A stretch of DNA of 64,000 nucleotides, taken from positions 372,001-436,000 of the forward strand of contig JBFWQA010000003.1 in assembly GCA_050249695.1 (NCBI GenBank), in the 5' to 3' direction. This stretch comes from JACKJP01 sp050249695 (GTDB lineage: Bacteria > Pseudomonadota > Alphaproteobacteria > Rhizobiales > Tepidamorphaceae). Below are positions 37,273 to 45,826 of this stretch, in pieces. Position 1 is the stretch's first letter, and every line of letters begins with the position of its first letter. The notes beneath the pieces are model-generated. The model had not been told where the DNA came from. It made no database searches and worked only from the letters and a program-made list of their open reading frames with translations. The translations under genes and the position numbers were made by a program.

Positions 37273-38190
37273 ATGAATGACGGCCAAGGCAGCGCGCAAG
37301 CGGCGATCGATGCCGGCACATTCGCCTTTGCCGCGCTGGTGTTCGGCGCGACGGCGATGGGTGCCTCCCCGCTTTTCCTGCGCCTTGCCGAAATCGGACC
37401 CTTTGCCGGCGCGTTCTGGCGCGTCGCGCTGGCGCTTCCCGCGCTCTATGTATGGGCGCGGCTGGATGGGCGCGGACGAAAACGGTCGGGTGCCATGCTG
37501 CCACGCGACAAACTCGTCATCGCGGCGGGCATCTTCTTTGCCGGCGACCTCGTCTTCTGGCATCTGGCGATCCTCAATACGACGGTCGCGAACGCGACCT
37601 TCCTCGCGGCGCTCGCCCCGGTCGCCGTGGTGATCGGCGCATGGGCCCTGCTCGGCGAATCGATCGGAGCGCGCACCCTCATCAGCATGGGGCTGAGCCT
37701 GGCCGGCGCGGGCCTGCTGCTCGGGTCGAGCTATTCCTTCAGGCCGGAGAATCTGCCCGGCGACATATCCGGTCTCGTCACGGCCTGTTTCTTCGGCGCC
37801 TATTTCCTCGTCGTCCGCCCGGCCCGACTGCGTCTGCCGGCCGGCATTGTCATCTTCCAGTCGAGCCTCGTCACCGCCGCGATCCTTCTGGCGATCGCGC
37901 TGGTCTCCGGCGAGCCCATGTTGCCGGCGAGCCTTGAGGGCGCGGCCTTTCTCCTAGCGCTCGGCCTTGTCAGCCATGCCGGCGGACAGGGGCTGCTCGC
38001 CTATGCGCTCGGCCATCTGCCGGCCGGTTTTTCGTCGCTGGTGATCTTCCTTGAAGGCGTCGCCGCTGCTCTTCTCGGCTGGCTGTTTCTCGGCGAGGGG
38101 CTCGGCGCGCTGCAGTTCGCCGGCTGCGCCCTGATCGTCCTCTCGCTGCTCTGGACACGGCCGCGCAAGACACCGATCCCGATGCCATGA
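37273..38190 (+). CDS. DMT superfamily (EamA) transporter
   Basis: A 305-residue integral membrane protein with ten predicted helices in two EamA repeats (about 15-145 and 160-300). Such proteins export metabolites or amino acids; the substrate is unknown. Its last codon overlaps the glycerate kinase start by 4 bases (ATGA), so the pair is coupled. It is divergent from the amidohydrolase gene. Confidence 0.9.
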   Translation: MNDGQGSAQAAIDAGTFAFAALVFGATAMGASPLFLRLAEIGPFAGAFWRVALALPALYVWARLDGRGRKRSGAMLPRDKLVIAAGIFFAGDLVFWHLAILNTTVANATFLAALAPVAVVIGAWALLGESIGARTLISMGLSLAGAGLLLGSSYSFRPENLPGDISGLVTACFFGAYFLVVRPARLRLPAGIVIFQSSLVTAAILLAIALVSGEPMLPASLEGAAFLLALGLVSHAGGQGLLAYALGHLPAGFSSLVIFLEGVAAALLGWLFLGEGLGALQFAGCALIVLSLLWTRPRKTPIPMP

Positions 38191-39464
38191 GCTTCCGGCG
38201 CGAAACCCTGCTTGCCTTGCTGGACACGGCCATCGCCGCGGCCGACCCGGCCCATTGCCTGCCGCCGCACCTTCCGCCGCCACCCGTTGGACGGCTGATC
38301 GTGCTGGCGGCCGGAAAGGGGGCCGGCAAGATGTCGGCTACCGCCGCCGCCCACTATGCCGCCGAGGGTCTGCCACCCGGCAAGCTTATCGGTCTTGCCG
38401 TCACCCGCCATGGGCATGGGATGCCGGCAGGCAACCTGCCGGTGATCGAGGCCGGGCACCCGGTGCCGGATGCCGCCGGGCTCGGTGCGACGCAAAGCGC
38501 CCTCGCCCTCGCTGCGGGTGCCGGTGCAGACGATCTGGTTCTGGTGCTCCTGTCCGGTGGTGGCTCGGCCAACTGGATCGCGCCGGCTGAAGGCATCGAT
38601 CTTGCGGCCAAGCAGCGCCTGACACGCGCGCTCCTTGCGGCCGGCGCGACGATCGACGAGTTCAACTGCGTGCGCCGGCACCTGTCGGCCGTCAAGGGCG
38701 GACGCCTTGCCGCGGCTGCCGCACCCGCGCCGATTCTGACGCTCGCCATTTCCGACGTGCCGGGGGACCGGCCCGAGACGATCGCCTCGGGTCCGACCGT
38801 GCCGGATCCGACCACGCTGGCGGATGCCCGCGCGATTTTGAAGCGCTACCGGATCCGCGAATCCGTCGCCGAAAGGGCCCTCGCCGATCCGGCGAACGAG
38901 ACGCCGAAGCCAGGCGATTCCATCTTCGACAGGAGCGAGTTCCGGATCATCGCCCGGCCCGCCGACGCGATCCGGGCCGCTGCCGCGGCTGCCGAGGCGC
39001 GAGGCATACGGCCCGTGATCCTGGGCGACGCGCTTGAAGGCGAGGCCTGGCGCATGGGCGCCGATCAGGCGCGCCGGGCACTGGCCTTTTCCGGCCCGCC
39101 GACAGTGTTCCTGTCCGGCGGCGAGGCCACCGTCACGGTGCGCGGCGAGGGCCGTGGCGGCCCCAACCAGGAATTCGTCCTGGGCGCCGCCATCGCCGCG
39201 GACGGCGCCGAGGGCATCTCGATCGCGGCCGCTGATACTGACGGAATAGACGGGGGCACGGGAGCCCGGACCGACCCTGCCGGCGCCATCGCGGACGGGC
39301 GCACCTTCGCCAGGGCCGTGGCCGCGGGTCTTGATCCCGTCGCAATCCTGACAGACAACGACTCAACCCGGCTTTTCGCCACACTCGGCGATTTGATCTT
39401 CACCGGACCCACGCTGACGAACATCAACGATTTTCGCGCCATATTGCGCGATGACAGGAATTAG
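38187..39464 (+). CDS. Glycerate 2-kinase (MOFRL family)
   Basis: A 425-residue enzyme of the DUF4147/MOFRL family, often named glycerate kinase or hydroxypyruvate reductase TtuD. The N-terminal AAGKGAGKMS and VLLSGGGSANW motifs and the C-terminal MOFRL domain (GGPNQEFVLGAA, DTDGIDGGTGARTDP) are intact. It phosphorylates glycerate to 2-phosphoglycerate, linking to pyk three genes on. It overlaps the DMT gene by 4 bases. Confidence 0.92.
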   Translation: MSFRRETLLALLDTAIAAADPAHCLPPHLPPPPVGRLIVLAAGKGAGKMSATAAAHYAAEGLPPGKLIGLAVTRHGHGMPAGNLPVIEAGHPVPDAAGLGATQSALALAAGAGADDLVLVLLSGGGSANWIAPAEGIDLAAKQRLTRALLAAGATIDEFNCVRRHLSAVKGGRLAAAAAPAPILTLAISDVPGDRPETIASGPTVPDPTTLADARAILKRYRIRESVAERALADPANETPKPGDSIFDRSEFRIIARPADAIRAAAAAAEARGIRPVILGDALEGEAWRMGADQARRALAFSGPPTVFLSGGEATVTVRGEGRGGPNQEFVLGAAIAADGAEGISIAAADTDGIDGGTGARTDPAGAIADGRTFARAVAAGLDPVAILTDNDSTRLFATLGDLIFTGPTLTNINDFRAILRDDRN

Positions 39465-39519
39465 AAATGGCCGCTTCCGGTCCTTACGTTGCGCCCGACG
39501 GCCCGTTACATTCGACGCC

Positions 39520-39960
39520 ATGACGATTTCACGGGCGGCCTTCATCCTTTCTCTCGGCCTGGGTTTCGCGGCTGTCGCTCCGGCGACGCCGGCAAAGGCC
39601 GATTTCCGTTTCTGCAACGGAACGGCCAGCCGCGTCGGTGTGGCCATCGGTTACAAGGACGAGGACGAGTGGGTCACGGAAGGCTGGTGGAACATCGAGC
39701 CGGGCGATTGCCGCAGCGTGCTCGTCGGCCCGCTCGCCTCGCGCTATTACTATGTCCACGCCGTCGACTATGACCAGGGCGGCGAATGGAATGGCGAGGC
39801 GCTGATGTGCACGCGAAACACGAGCTTTACCATCAGGGGCGTCGGCCGTTGCGAGCAGCGTGGTTATACATCGAGCGGCTTCTACGAGGTTGATACGGAG
39901 GAGAACCCCTCTTTTACCGTACAACTACTGGACGACGATAAACGGGAAGAGGGACAATGA
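39520..39960 (+). CDS. DUF1036 exported protein
   Basis: A 146-residue protein. A signal peptide covers residues 1-27 (ending PAKA). The DUF1036 domain has FRFCNGTASRVGVAIGY, GWWNIEPGDCRSVL and YYYVHAVD, with conserved Cys residues likely disulfide-bonded in the periplasm. Function unknown. The start at 39520 was chosen for the signal peptide; the longer frame from 39451 is not. Its stop overlaps the pyk start by 4 bases, a pairing usual in rhizobia. Confidence 0.9.
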   Translation: MTISRAAFILSLGLGFAAVAPATPAKADFRFCNGTASRVGVAIGYKDEDEWVTEGWWNIEPGDCRSVLVGPLASRYYYVHAVDYDQGGEWNGEALMCTRNTSFTIRGVGRCEQRGYTSSGFYEVDTEENPSFTVQLLDDDKREEGQ

Positions 39961-41393
39961 GGCGGATTCGCTGCACCAAGATTCTGGCGACGCTCGGACC
40001 GAAGACCGCCAACCCCGAGATGCTGGCGAAACTCTTCGACGCGGGCGCCGACGGTTTCCGCATCAACATGAGCCACACATCGCCGGCAAAGCTCAAGGAA
40101 CTGCACGCGATGGTGCGCGACCTGGAACAGCAGTTTGCCCGGCCGGTCGCCATTCTCGTGGACCTGCAGGGCCCCAAGCTTCGGGTCGGCACCTTCGCCG
40201 ACGGCCAGGTGATGCTGAAGAACGGCGCGGACTTCGCCCTGGTGAAGAAGAAGGTCGACGGCACGGCCGAGGCCGCGACCCTGCCGCATCCGGAAATCTT
40301 CGGCGCGGTGGAGAAAGGCCACGCCATCCTCCTCGATGACGGCAAGCTCCGCCTCAGGGTCAGGTCGAACGACGGTGCGAGGATCATTTCCACCGTGGAG
40401 GTCGGCGGACCGCTCAGCGACCGCAAGGGGGTCAGTTTCCCCGACACGATCCTGCCCATGGGCGCGATGACGTCGAAGGACCGCAACGACCTTGAAGCCG
40501 CCGTCAATCTCGGCGTCGACTGGATCGCTCTCTCCTTCGTCCAGCGCCCCGACGATCTGGCCGAGGCGCGCAAGCTGGCGCGCGGCCGCGCCGCCATCAT
40601 GGCCAAGATAGAAAAGCCTTCCGCCATCCAGTATCTCGACGAGATCATCGAGATGGCGGACGGGCTGATGGTCGCGCGCGGCGATCTCGGCGTGGAGATG
40701 CCGCTGGAGCGCGTGCCCGGCCTGCAAAAGCAGATCACCCGCGCCTGCCGCAAGGCCGGGCGGCCGGTCATCGTCGCGACGCAGATGCTGGAATCGATGA
40801 TCAGCGCCCCGGTGCCCACCCGCGCCGAGGTCTCGGACGTGGCGACGGCCGTGTTCGAGGGGGCCGACGGGATCATGCTGTCGGCGGAAAGCGCGGTCGG
40901 CGAGTATCCGGTCGAAGCGGTCGCGACGATGAACAGGATCGCCGTGGAGGTCGAGCGGGACATGAATTACCGCAATATTCTGAATGCCCAGCGTGCCGAG
41001 CCGGAAGCGACCGGTCCGGACGCCATCAGTGCCGCGGCCCGCCAGGTCGCCGAAACGCTCAATCTCGCGGCGATCGTCTGCTATACGTCGTCCGGCGCCA
41101 CGGGCCTGCGCGCCGCGCGCGAAAGACCCGGCCCGCCTATCATTGCACTGACGCCGAAGGCGGAGACATCGCGCCGCCTCGCCCTCGTCTGGGGAATCCA
41201 TTCCGTGCTGACGGAAGACGCCCATGACGAGACCGACATGGTCGACCGTGCATCGCGCATCGCCTTTCAGGAAGGCTTCGCCAGATCCGGGCAGCGGATC
41301 ATCATCTCGGCCGGCGTCCCTTTCGGCACGCCCGGCGCGACCAACATGCTGCGGATCGCTTTCGTCGGTTCGGAAGGTCTGGGTTCAGACTGA
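39957..41393 (+). CDS. pyk: Pyruvate kinase
   Basis: Transfers phosphate from phosphoenolpyruvate to ADP; 478 residues, the normal length. Conserved regions are RRIRCTKILATLGPKT at the N-terminus, the catalytic lysine and metal segment AIMAKIEKPSA, the MVARGDLGVEMPLE motif, and the C-terminal allosteric domain. It is coupled to the DUF1036 gene by a 4-base overlap. Its last 9 bases overlap the convergent alpha/beta-hydrolase gene. Confidence 0.96.
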   Translation: MRRIRCTKILATLGPKTANPEMLAKLFDAGADGFRINMSHTSPAKLKELHAMVRDLEQQFARPVAILVDLQGPKLRVGTFADGQVMLKNGADFALVKKKVDGTAEAATLPHPEIFGAVEKGHAILLDDGKLRLRVRSNDGARIISTVEVGGPLSDRKGVSFPDTILPMGAMTSKDRNDLEAAVNLGVDWIALSFVQRPDDLAEARKLARGRAAIMAKIEKPSAIQYLDEIIEMADGLMVARGDLGVEMPLERVPGLQKQITRACRKAGRPVIVATQMLESMISAPVPTRAEVSDVATAVFEGADGIMLSAESAVGEYPVEAVATMNRIAVEVERDMNYRNILNAQRAEPEATGPDAISAAARQVAETLNLAAIVCYTSSGATGLRAARERPGPPIIALTPKAETSRRLALVWGIHSVLTEDAHDETDMVDRASRIAFQEGFARSGQRIIISAGVPFGTPGATNMLRIAFVGSEGLGSD

Positions 41394-42320
41394 GGGAAAC
41401 ATTTGCGCCATCTCTGCTGCAATGCGGTCCCGCGCCGTCCAGTGCGGCATGTGCCCGGCGCCCGGCAGCATGACCAGACGCGCGCCTTCTATCTGCCGTT
41501 GCAGCGTCCGCGCGTGGATGTCGGGAGAGACCGAACCGTCCCGCTCGCCCGCTACGATCAGCGTCGGCACGGCGATGTAGCCGTATCGCCTGGCCTGCAT
41601 CGTGACGGCGGCCTTCAGACCGCTCATGTCCTGCCCGTTCGCCCGAAAGGATTGCGGCCGCAGGACCAGCCTGGCCGCGATCTTGTCCGCATAGCCGGCG
41701 GGCGGCTGTTCGGGCCGGAACGCCCCGGCGGCCGACCCTTCGACAACGACCTCGCCGACCGGCAGGACGACGAGGTGGCAGAAGACGCGGCCGACGAACG
41801 GCAGGCCGGCGAGGCGGTAGTACCAGGTGATGCCGCCCGGCCAGGGATGGCTGACGGGCGCGAGCAGAACCAGACCGCCGACGCGGTCGGGGTAATCGAG
41901 CGCCAGTGCGAGCGCCATCGCCCCGCCCCATGAGTGTCCGACGACCACAGCCTTTTCGACGCCCATCCGGGTGAGCGCCGCGACGCACAGCCGCGCCTGT
42001 GCCGCAGGGGTGGACAGCTCCGCCGACGGCGGCCGCGCGCTATATCCCAGACCCGGGCGATCGAAGGCGATGACCCGATACGAGCGCGACAGGACTTCGC
42101 CGAGGCCGCGCATCTGATCGAGCGCATTGCCGCTCGCCCCGTGCAGCAGCACGACCGGCGGCGCATCGGGCGCGCCCGCCTCGAGCAGGTGCACGCGCAC
42201 GCCCTCGACATCGAGGAACCGTCCCTGCGGCGGATACCTGTCCTCGATGACGCCGGTACGCCAGCGCGTATAGAGAAAAAGGGCGACCGCGACCGCCGCG
42301 GCAAGCAGGAAGAGCGTCAT
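41385..42320 (-). CDS. Alpha/beta hydrolase, membrane-anchored
   Basis: A 311-residue protein. Residues 2-18 form an N-terminal membrane anchor (LFLLAAAVAVALFLYTRW). The hydrolase core has LLHGASGN (oxyanion region), FDRPGLGYS, the nucleophile elbow GHSWGG and a C-terminal catalytic His in GAGHMPHW. The substrate is unknown. It converges with pyk and overlaps its 3' end by 9 bases. Confidence 0.9.
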   Translation of the reverse strand: MTLFLLAAAVAVALFLYTRWRTGVIEDRYPPQGRFLDVEGVRVHLLEAGAPDAPPVVLLHGASGNALDQMRGLGEVLSRSYRVIAFDRPGLGYSARPPSAELSTPAAQARLCVAALTRMGVEKAVVVGHSWGGAMALALALDYPDRVGGLVLLAPVSHPWPGGITWYYRLAGLPFVGRVFCHLVVLPVGEVVVEGSAAGAFRPEQPPAGYADKIAARLVLRPQSFRANGQDMSGLKAAVTMQARRYGYIAVPTLIVAGERDGSVSPDIHARTLQRQIEGARLVMLPGAGHMPHWTARDRIAAEMAQMFPSV

Positions 42321-42367
42321 CCAACGCTATACGGGCGGGACGCGCGGACGGATTGCTGCGGCCGCTT

Positions 42368-42976
42368 TCAGATCCCGCGCCCTTCGACCTGCACGGTCAG
42401 TTCGTCTGCGGCTTCTCGCGCATTGTCGAGGAAAGGGTTGACCGCGAGGGCGCGCCGGAACGCGGCGAGCGCGTTCTTCTTGTCGCCGGTTTCCTTCAGG
42501 ATCAGCCCGAGCCCGCTGAGCGCGCCGAAATGGCGTGGCTCCAGCTGCAATACGTGGTTGATGTCGGACATCGACAATGCGTATTCGTCGATCAGGTAAT
42601 AGACGGTGGCGCGCTTGTTCCAGCCTTCCGCGTAGTCGGGCTTGAGCAGGATGATCTCACTGAGCAGTTCCAGCGCCAGGGGGAAATCCTTCTCCTCCAT
42701 CGCCGCAAGGGCCCATTTCATCAGAAGGTCGATTGTTTCGCTTCCCGACTGTCCCCAGCGCACAAGAATCTGCGCCTGGAGCGCATGGCCCAGCGCCTCA
42801 TCCTGCGCCTGCGACAGAGCATCGAGCAGATCGGTCAGGGTGGGGGGTTTATGTGCCTGCTTGCCGGCCGGCGGAACGGACGGGCGCTGCGCATCGTCGG
42901 CCGCCAGCTGGGCCGCATGAACGGGTTGGCCGACCGCCAGGGCAACGAACAGCAGAAGTTGCGCGAACCTCGTCAT
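42368..42976 (-). CDS. Exported tetratricopeptide-repeat protein
   Basis: A 202-residue protein with a signal peptide at 1-22 (ending PVHA). A Pro-rich linker follows and then about three TPR units (residues 85-195, e.g. YAEGWNKRATVYYLIDEYALSMSD). Likely periplasmic; role unknown. It lies upstream of the alpha/beta hydrolase on the same strand with a 47-base gap. Confidence 0.86.
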   Translation of the reverse strand: MTRFAQLLLFVALAVGQPVHAAQLAADDAQRPSVPPAGKQAHKPPTLTDLLDALSQAQDEALGHALQAQILVRWGQSGSETIDLLMKWALAAMEEKDFPLALELLSEIILLKPDYAEGWNKRATVYYLIDEYALSMSDINHVLQLEPRHFGALSGLGLILKETGDKKNALAAFRRALAVNPFLDNAREAADELTVQVEGRGI

Positions 42977-43034
42977 GATCGACGAGGCTACGCGTGGATG
43001 GTCGAAATTTCAATCGCCGATGAAGGCGGGGAAA

Positions 43035-43160
43035 TCAGCCCTGGCGCGCCTTGAAGCGGCGGTTCGTCTTGTTGATAACATAGACGCGGCCGCGGCGGCG
43101 GACGAGGCGATTGTCGCGATGGCGGCCACGCAGCGACTTCAGGGAGTTGCGAATCTTCAT
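43035..43160 (-). CDS. rpmJ: 50S ribosomal protein L36
   Basis: A 41-codon gene reading MKIRNSLKSLRGRHRDNRLV followed by RRRGRVYVINKTNRRFKARQG. It is the short L36 without the zinc-binding cysteines (the YkgO-like form). The basic composition and the ATG at 43160 are clear. It stands alone between a TPR gene and tRNA-Val. It is too short for ordinary ORF calling but unambiguous. Confidence 0.95.
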   Translation of the reverse strand: MKIRNSLKSLRGRHRDNRLVRRRGRVYVINKTNRRFKARQG

Positions 43161-43369
43161 GCCACTAAACCGTTGCCGGCCCTTCGATTTTCGCGCCGCG
43201 CCTGGCCGGCTGCGGCACCCGAAACATCAACGCCGGCTGGTCTGCCGGCGAATTCAGGCCGCAGATAGCCAAAATCGCCGGGAATTGTCAACGCGGGCGG
43301 ATGAACTTTCCGGCCGCACCGAGCGGGAATATCCGCCGCATCGCTTCCAACGGACCGCAGAGAAGGAAA

Positions 43370-43444
43370 TGGTGGGCGGTACTGGGATTGAACCAGTGAC
43401 CCCTACGATGTCAACGTAGTGCTCTCCCGCTGAGCTAACCGCCC
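43370..43444 (-). tRNA. tRNA-Val (anticodon GAC)
   Basis: A 75-base cloverleaf including an encoded CCA (43372-43370). Acceptor arms GGGCGGT/ACCGCCC pair fully. The D-arm GCTC/GAGC, the anticodon arm CTACG-TTGACAT-CGTAG with anticodon GAC, and the T-arm ACTGG-TTCAATC-CCAGT are complete. It reads GUC and GUU valine codons. Confidence 0.97.
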
Positions 43445-43499
43445 TTGTCATCCGGCGCGAACGGCCGCAAGGCCCGGTTCGCCGATGTCAGACAAGGCG

Positions 43500-43528
43500 A
43501 TATAGCCGGACGCGCCGCCCTGTGCAAG
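43500..43528 (-). promoter_or_regulatory. Sigma-70 promoter of tRNA-Val
   Basis: On the minus strand CTTGCA (43528-43523) and CTATAT (43505-43500) are separated by exactly 17 bases, close to the alphaproteobacterial housekeeping consensus CTTGAC-N17-CTATAT. The predicted start near 43493 leaves a leader of about 49 bases before the tRNA. The rest of the 288-base gap up to acpXL holds no other clear signal. Confidence 0.72.
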
Positions 43529-43732
43529 CCCGGCCGCTATCGCGCCCGCCACCCCGTGCGCGGACGTGACGCCATGGTCAATCGCCGCGCTGCAACAAGG
43601 CATTGCAAGCCCGGCCATCCTCGGCTAGACCGGGCGCGGAATATGCGGCTGCCGGCCTTTGAGCGCACCGGTGTCATCACGGCCGCGCTGTCCGTCGGCG
43701 CCGAACGAGGCGCAGCGCCCAGGAGGTAAAGC

Positions 43733-44014
43733 ATGGCGTCTACCTACGATACCGTCGCCGATATCATCGCCGACACCTGCGACATACCGCGCGACGACAT
43801 CACACCGGAGAGCCATGTGATCGACGATCTGGGCATCGACAGCCTCGACTTTCTCGATGTCGTCTTCGCCGTCGACAAGGCATTCGGGATCAAGGTGCCG
43901 CATGAACAATGGACCGAGGACGTCAACCAGGGCAATGCGACGGCGGAAGACTACTTCGTGATGAAGAATCTGTGCGCCCGCATCGACGAGCTGGTTCAGG
44001 CGAAGAACGCCTGA
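43733..44014 (+). CDS. acpXL: Acyl carrier protein AcpXL
   Basis: A 93-residue acidic carrier protein. The phosphopantetheine Ser is S37 in the GIDSLDFLD motif. The length and the C-terminal extension (NATAEDYFVMKNLCARIDELVQ) are those of AcpXL, the carrier that holds the 28-carbon acyl chain of rhizobial lipid A rather than the general fatty acid carrier. It opens the VLCFA locus. AGGAGG sits 7 bases before the ATG. Confidence 0.96.
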   Translation: MASTYDTVADIIADTCDIPRDDITPESHVIDDLGIDSLDFLDVVFAVDKAFGIKVPHEQWTEDVNQGNATAEDYFVMKNLCARIDELVQAKNA

Positions 44015-44071
44015 CCGCTGCACCGAACGAGGCGCCGCGACGGGGCGGCGCCGGAACGGCCGTGATCCGAC

Positions 44072-44536
44072 ATGCAGCTTGAATATTTCCAGATGATCGA
44101 CCGCGTCGTCGAGATGGATCTGGACAGGCGCACCATCCGCATCGAGGCCATCGTTCCGGAAAAGAGCACGGTCTTCGAAGGGCATTTCCCGGGTCACCCG
44201 CTGCTGCCCGGCACACTGATGATCGAGGCGATGGCGCAGTCGCTTGGCTTTCTGACGCTCAACGTGCTGGACTGGGGCCGCGTACCTCTTCTCACCGGCG
44301 TCAACAAGGCCAAGATCCGCCGCTTCATCGAGCCCCAGACGACGCTGCTGATCGACGCCGCGCTGCTCCAGGATGGCCAGGGATACGCGGTCGGCGAGGC
44401 GGAGATCAGCCATGAGGGCAAGCGGGTCGCCAACGCCTCGCTCAGCTATGTGGTCACGCCCTTCCCTTCGGAGGTGATGAAGACCGCGCTGCTTGAAGTG
44501 AAGGATCGCATTCTCAACGCCGCACCCGCCGCTTGA
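44072..44536 (+). CDS. fabZ: 3-hydroxyacyl-ACP dehydratase of the VLCFA locus
   Basis: A 154-residue hotdog-fold dehydratase. The catalytic H38 in GHFPGHPLLPG and E52 in LMIEAMAQ have the exact FabZ spacing. It lies in the acpXL cluster, so it dehydrates 3-hydroxyacyl intermediates in very-long-chain elongation (rhizobial fabZXL). It is distinct from the general fatty acid FabZ, not in the window. Start at 44072; 58 bases after acpXL. Confidence 0.93.
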   Translation: MQLEYFQMIDRVVEMDLDRRTIRIEAIVPEKSTVFEGHFPGHPLLPGTLMIEAMAQSLGFLTLNVLDWGRVPLLTGVNKAKIRRFIEPQTTLLIDAALLQDGQGYAVGEAEISHEGKRVANASLSYVVTPFPSEVMKTALLEVKDRILNAAPAA

Positions 44537-44584
44537 GTGGCGGGCCACCCCGGAACTAGATATGAACCGGACAACGGACAGGAC

Positions 44585-45799
44585 ATGAGCCAGAAAAGAC
44601 GCGACGTCTGGATTACCGGAATCGGGATCGTCTCCTCGCTCGGCGAGGGGATGGAGCCGCATCGCGCGGCCCTCAACGATCTGTCGGGCGCGGTGCCGGC
44701 ACTGGACCGCGAGACGATGGCGCCCTACCCGTTCCATCCGATGTGCGAGATCGACCTCTCGGCGCAGATTCCGCGCCGCGGCGACCAGCGCCAGATGGAG
44801 CCATGGCAGCGTTATGGCGTCTACGCCGCAGGCATGGCGCTGGAGAACGCGGGCGTGAAGGACAATGCCGAACTGCTCGCGACCATGGACATGGTCGTCG
44901 CCGCCGGCGGCGGCGAACGCGACATATCCGTCGACGAAGCGGTGATGACGAGGCTCGCCGAAGGGGCATCGCTCGGCGACCGCGCGATTCTCGAACAGCT
45001 CAATGGCGATCTGCGCCCGACCCTGTTCCTCGCCCAGCTTCCAAATCTTCTCGCCGGCAATATCTCGATCGTTCACGGCGTGACGGGAACCTCGCGCACA
45101 TTCATGGGCGAGGAAGCCTGCGGCGCCGACGCCGCCCGGATCGGCCATGCGCGGATCGCGGCGGGTCAGAGCGAGATCTGCCTCGTCGGCGGCTCGTTCA
45201 ACGCCGCCCGGCCCGACATGCTGCTGGTCCTCGCCTTCGCCGAGGCAGCCCTTCGCGGCGAATGGAAGCCCGTCTGGGAACGCGGGGAAAACCCTGGCGC
45301 GGTCCTCGGCAGCATGGGCGCGTTCCTCGTCCTGGAATCGCCCGAACACGCAAAGGCGCGCGGCGCAACGCCGCTGGCCAAGCTGACCGGGATTGAAGCG
45401 GACCGTTGCGGCCGCGGTCCCGGGGCGGCAGCCGCAATCGCGCGCCGGCAGTGGGAAACGCTCGCGGCCGCCGCGGAAGGCAAACCCCTCGCGATCCTTT
45501 CCGGCGCCAGCGGCGCCGGCCCCGCGACAGCCGAGGAACATGCATTTCTTGCAGCCCTCTGCGAGACCCGCCCCGATACCGCCGTTCGCGCCACGGGCAC
45601 GATGCTCGGCCATGGGCTGGAGCCGCAATTCCTGCTCAACCTCGCACTCGCCGCCCTGACCGTCAGCGATGGCCGCATCTTCCCGCCACGCGACGCGAGC
45701 GGGCTGGAGAAGCCGCTGTCCGGCGAGGTCCGGCATGCTATCGTGACCGGCTGGGGCCACTGGCGCGGCGAGGCCATGGCGCTTGTTGAAGCTGTCTGA
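44585..45799 (+). CDS. Ketoacyl synthase-like protein (FabF1XL type), degenerate
   Basis: A 404-residue KAS-fold protein of the VLCFA locus. A Cys is retained (EEACGADAARIG), but where active KAS enzymes read NAHGTGTP this one has SGASGAGP, so the first catalytic His appears replaced. The second region keeps a His (TGTMLGHGLEPQF). This resembles a chain-length-factor-like partner rather than a full synthase. Start at 44585 aligns with WITGIGIVSSLG. It is followed by a canonical FabF 27 bases later. Confidence 0.82.
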   Translation: MSQKRRDVWITGIGIVSSLGEGMEPHRAALNDLSGAVPALDRETMAPYPFHPMCEIDLSAQIPRRGDQRQMEPWQRYGVYAAGMALENAGVKDNAELLATMDMVVAAGGGERDISVDEAVMTRLAEGASLGDRAILEQLNGDLRPTLFLAQLPNLLAGNISIVHGVTGTSRTFMGEEACGADAARIGHARIAAGQSEICLVGGSFNAARPDMLLVLAFAEAALRGEWKPVWERGENPGAVLGSMGAFLVLESPEHAKARGATPLAKLTGIEADRCGRGPGAAAAIARRQWETLAAAAEGKPLAILSGASGAGPATAEEHAFLAALCETRPDTAVRATGTMLGHGLEPQFLLNLALAALTVSDGRIFPPRDASGLEKPLSGEVRHAIVTGWGHWRGEAMALVEAV

Positions 45800-45826
45800 T
45801 CCGGCCGACCGATTTGAGGAACCGAT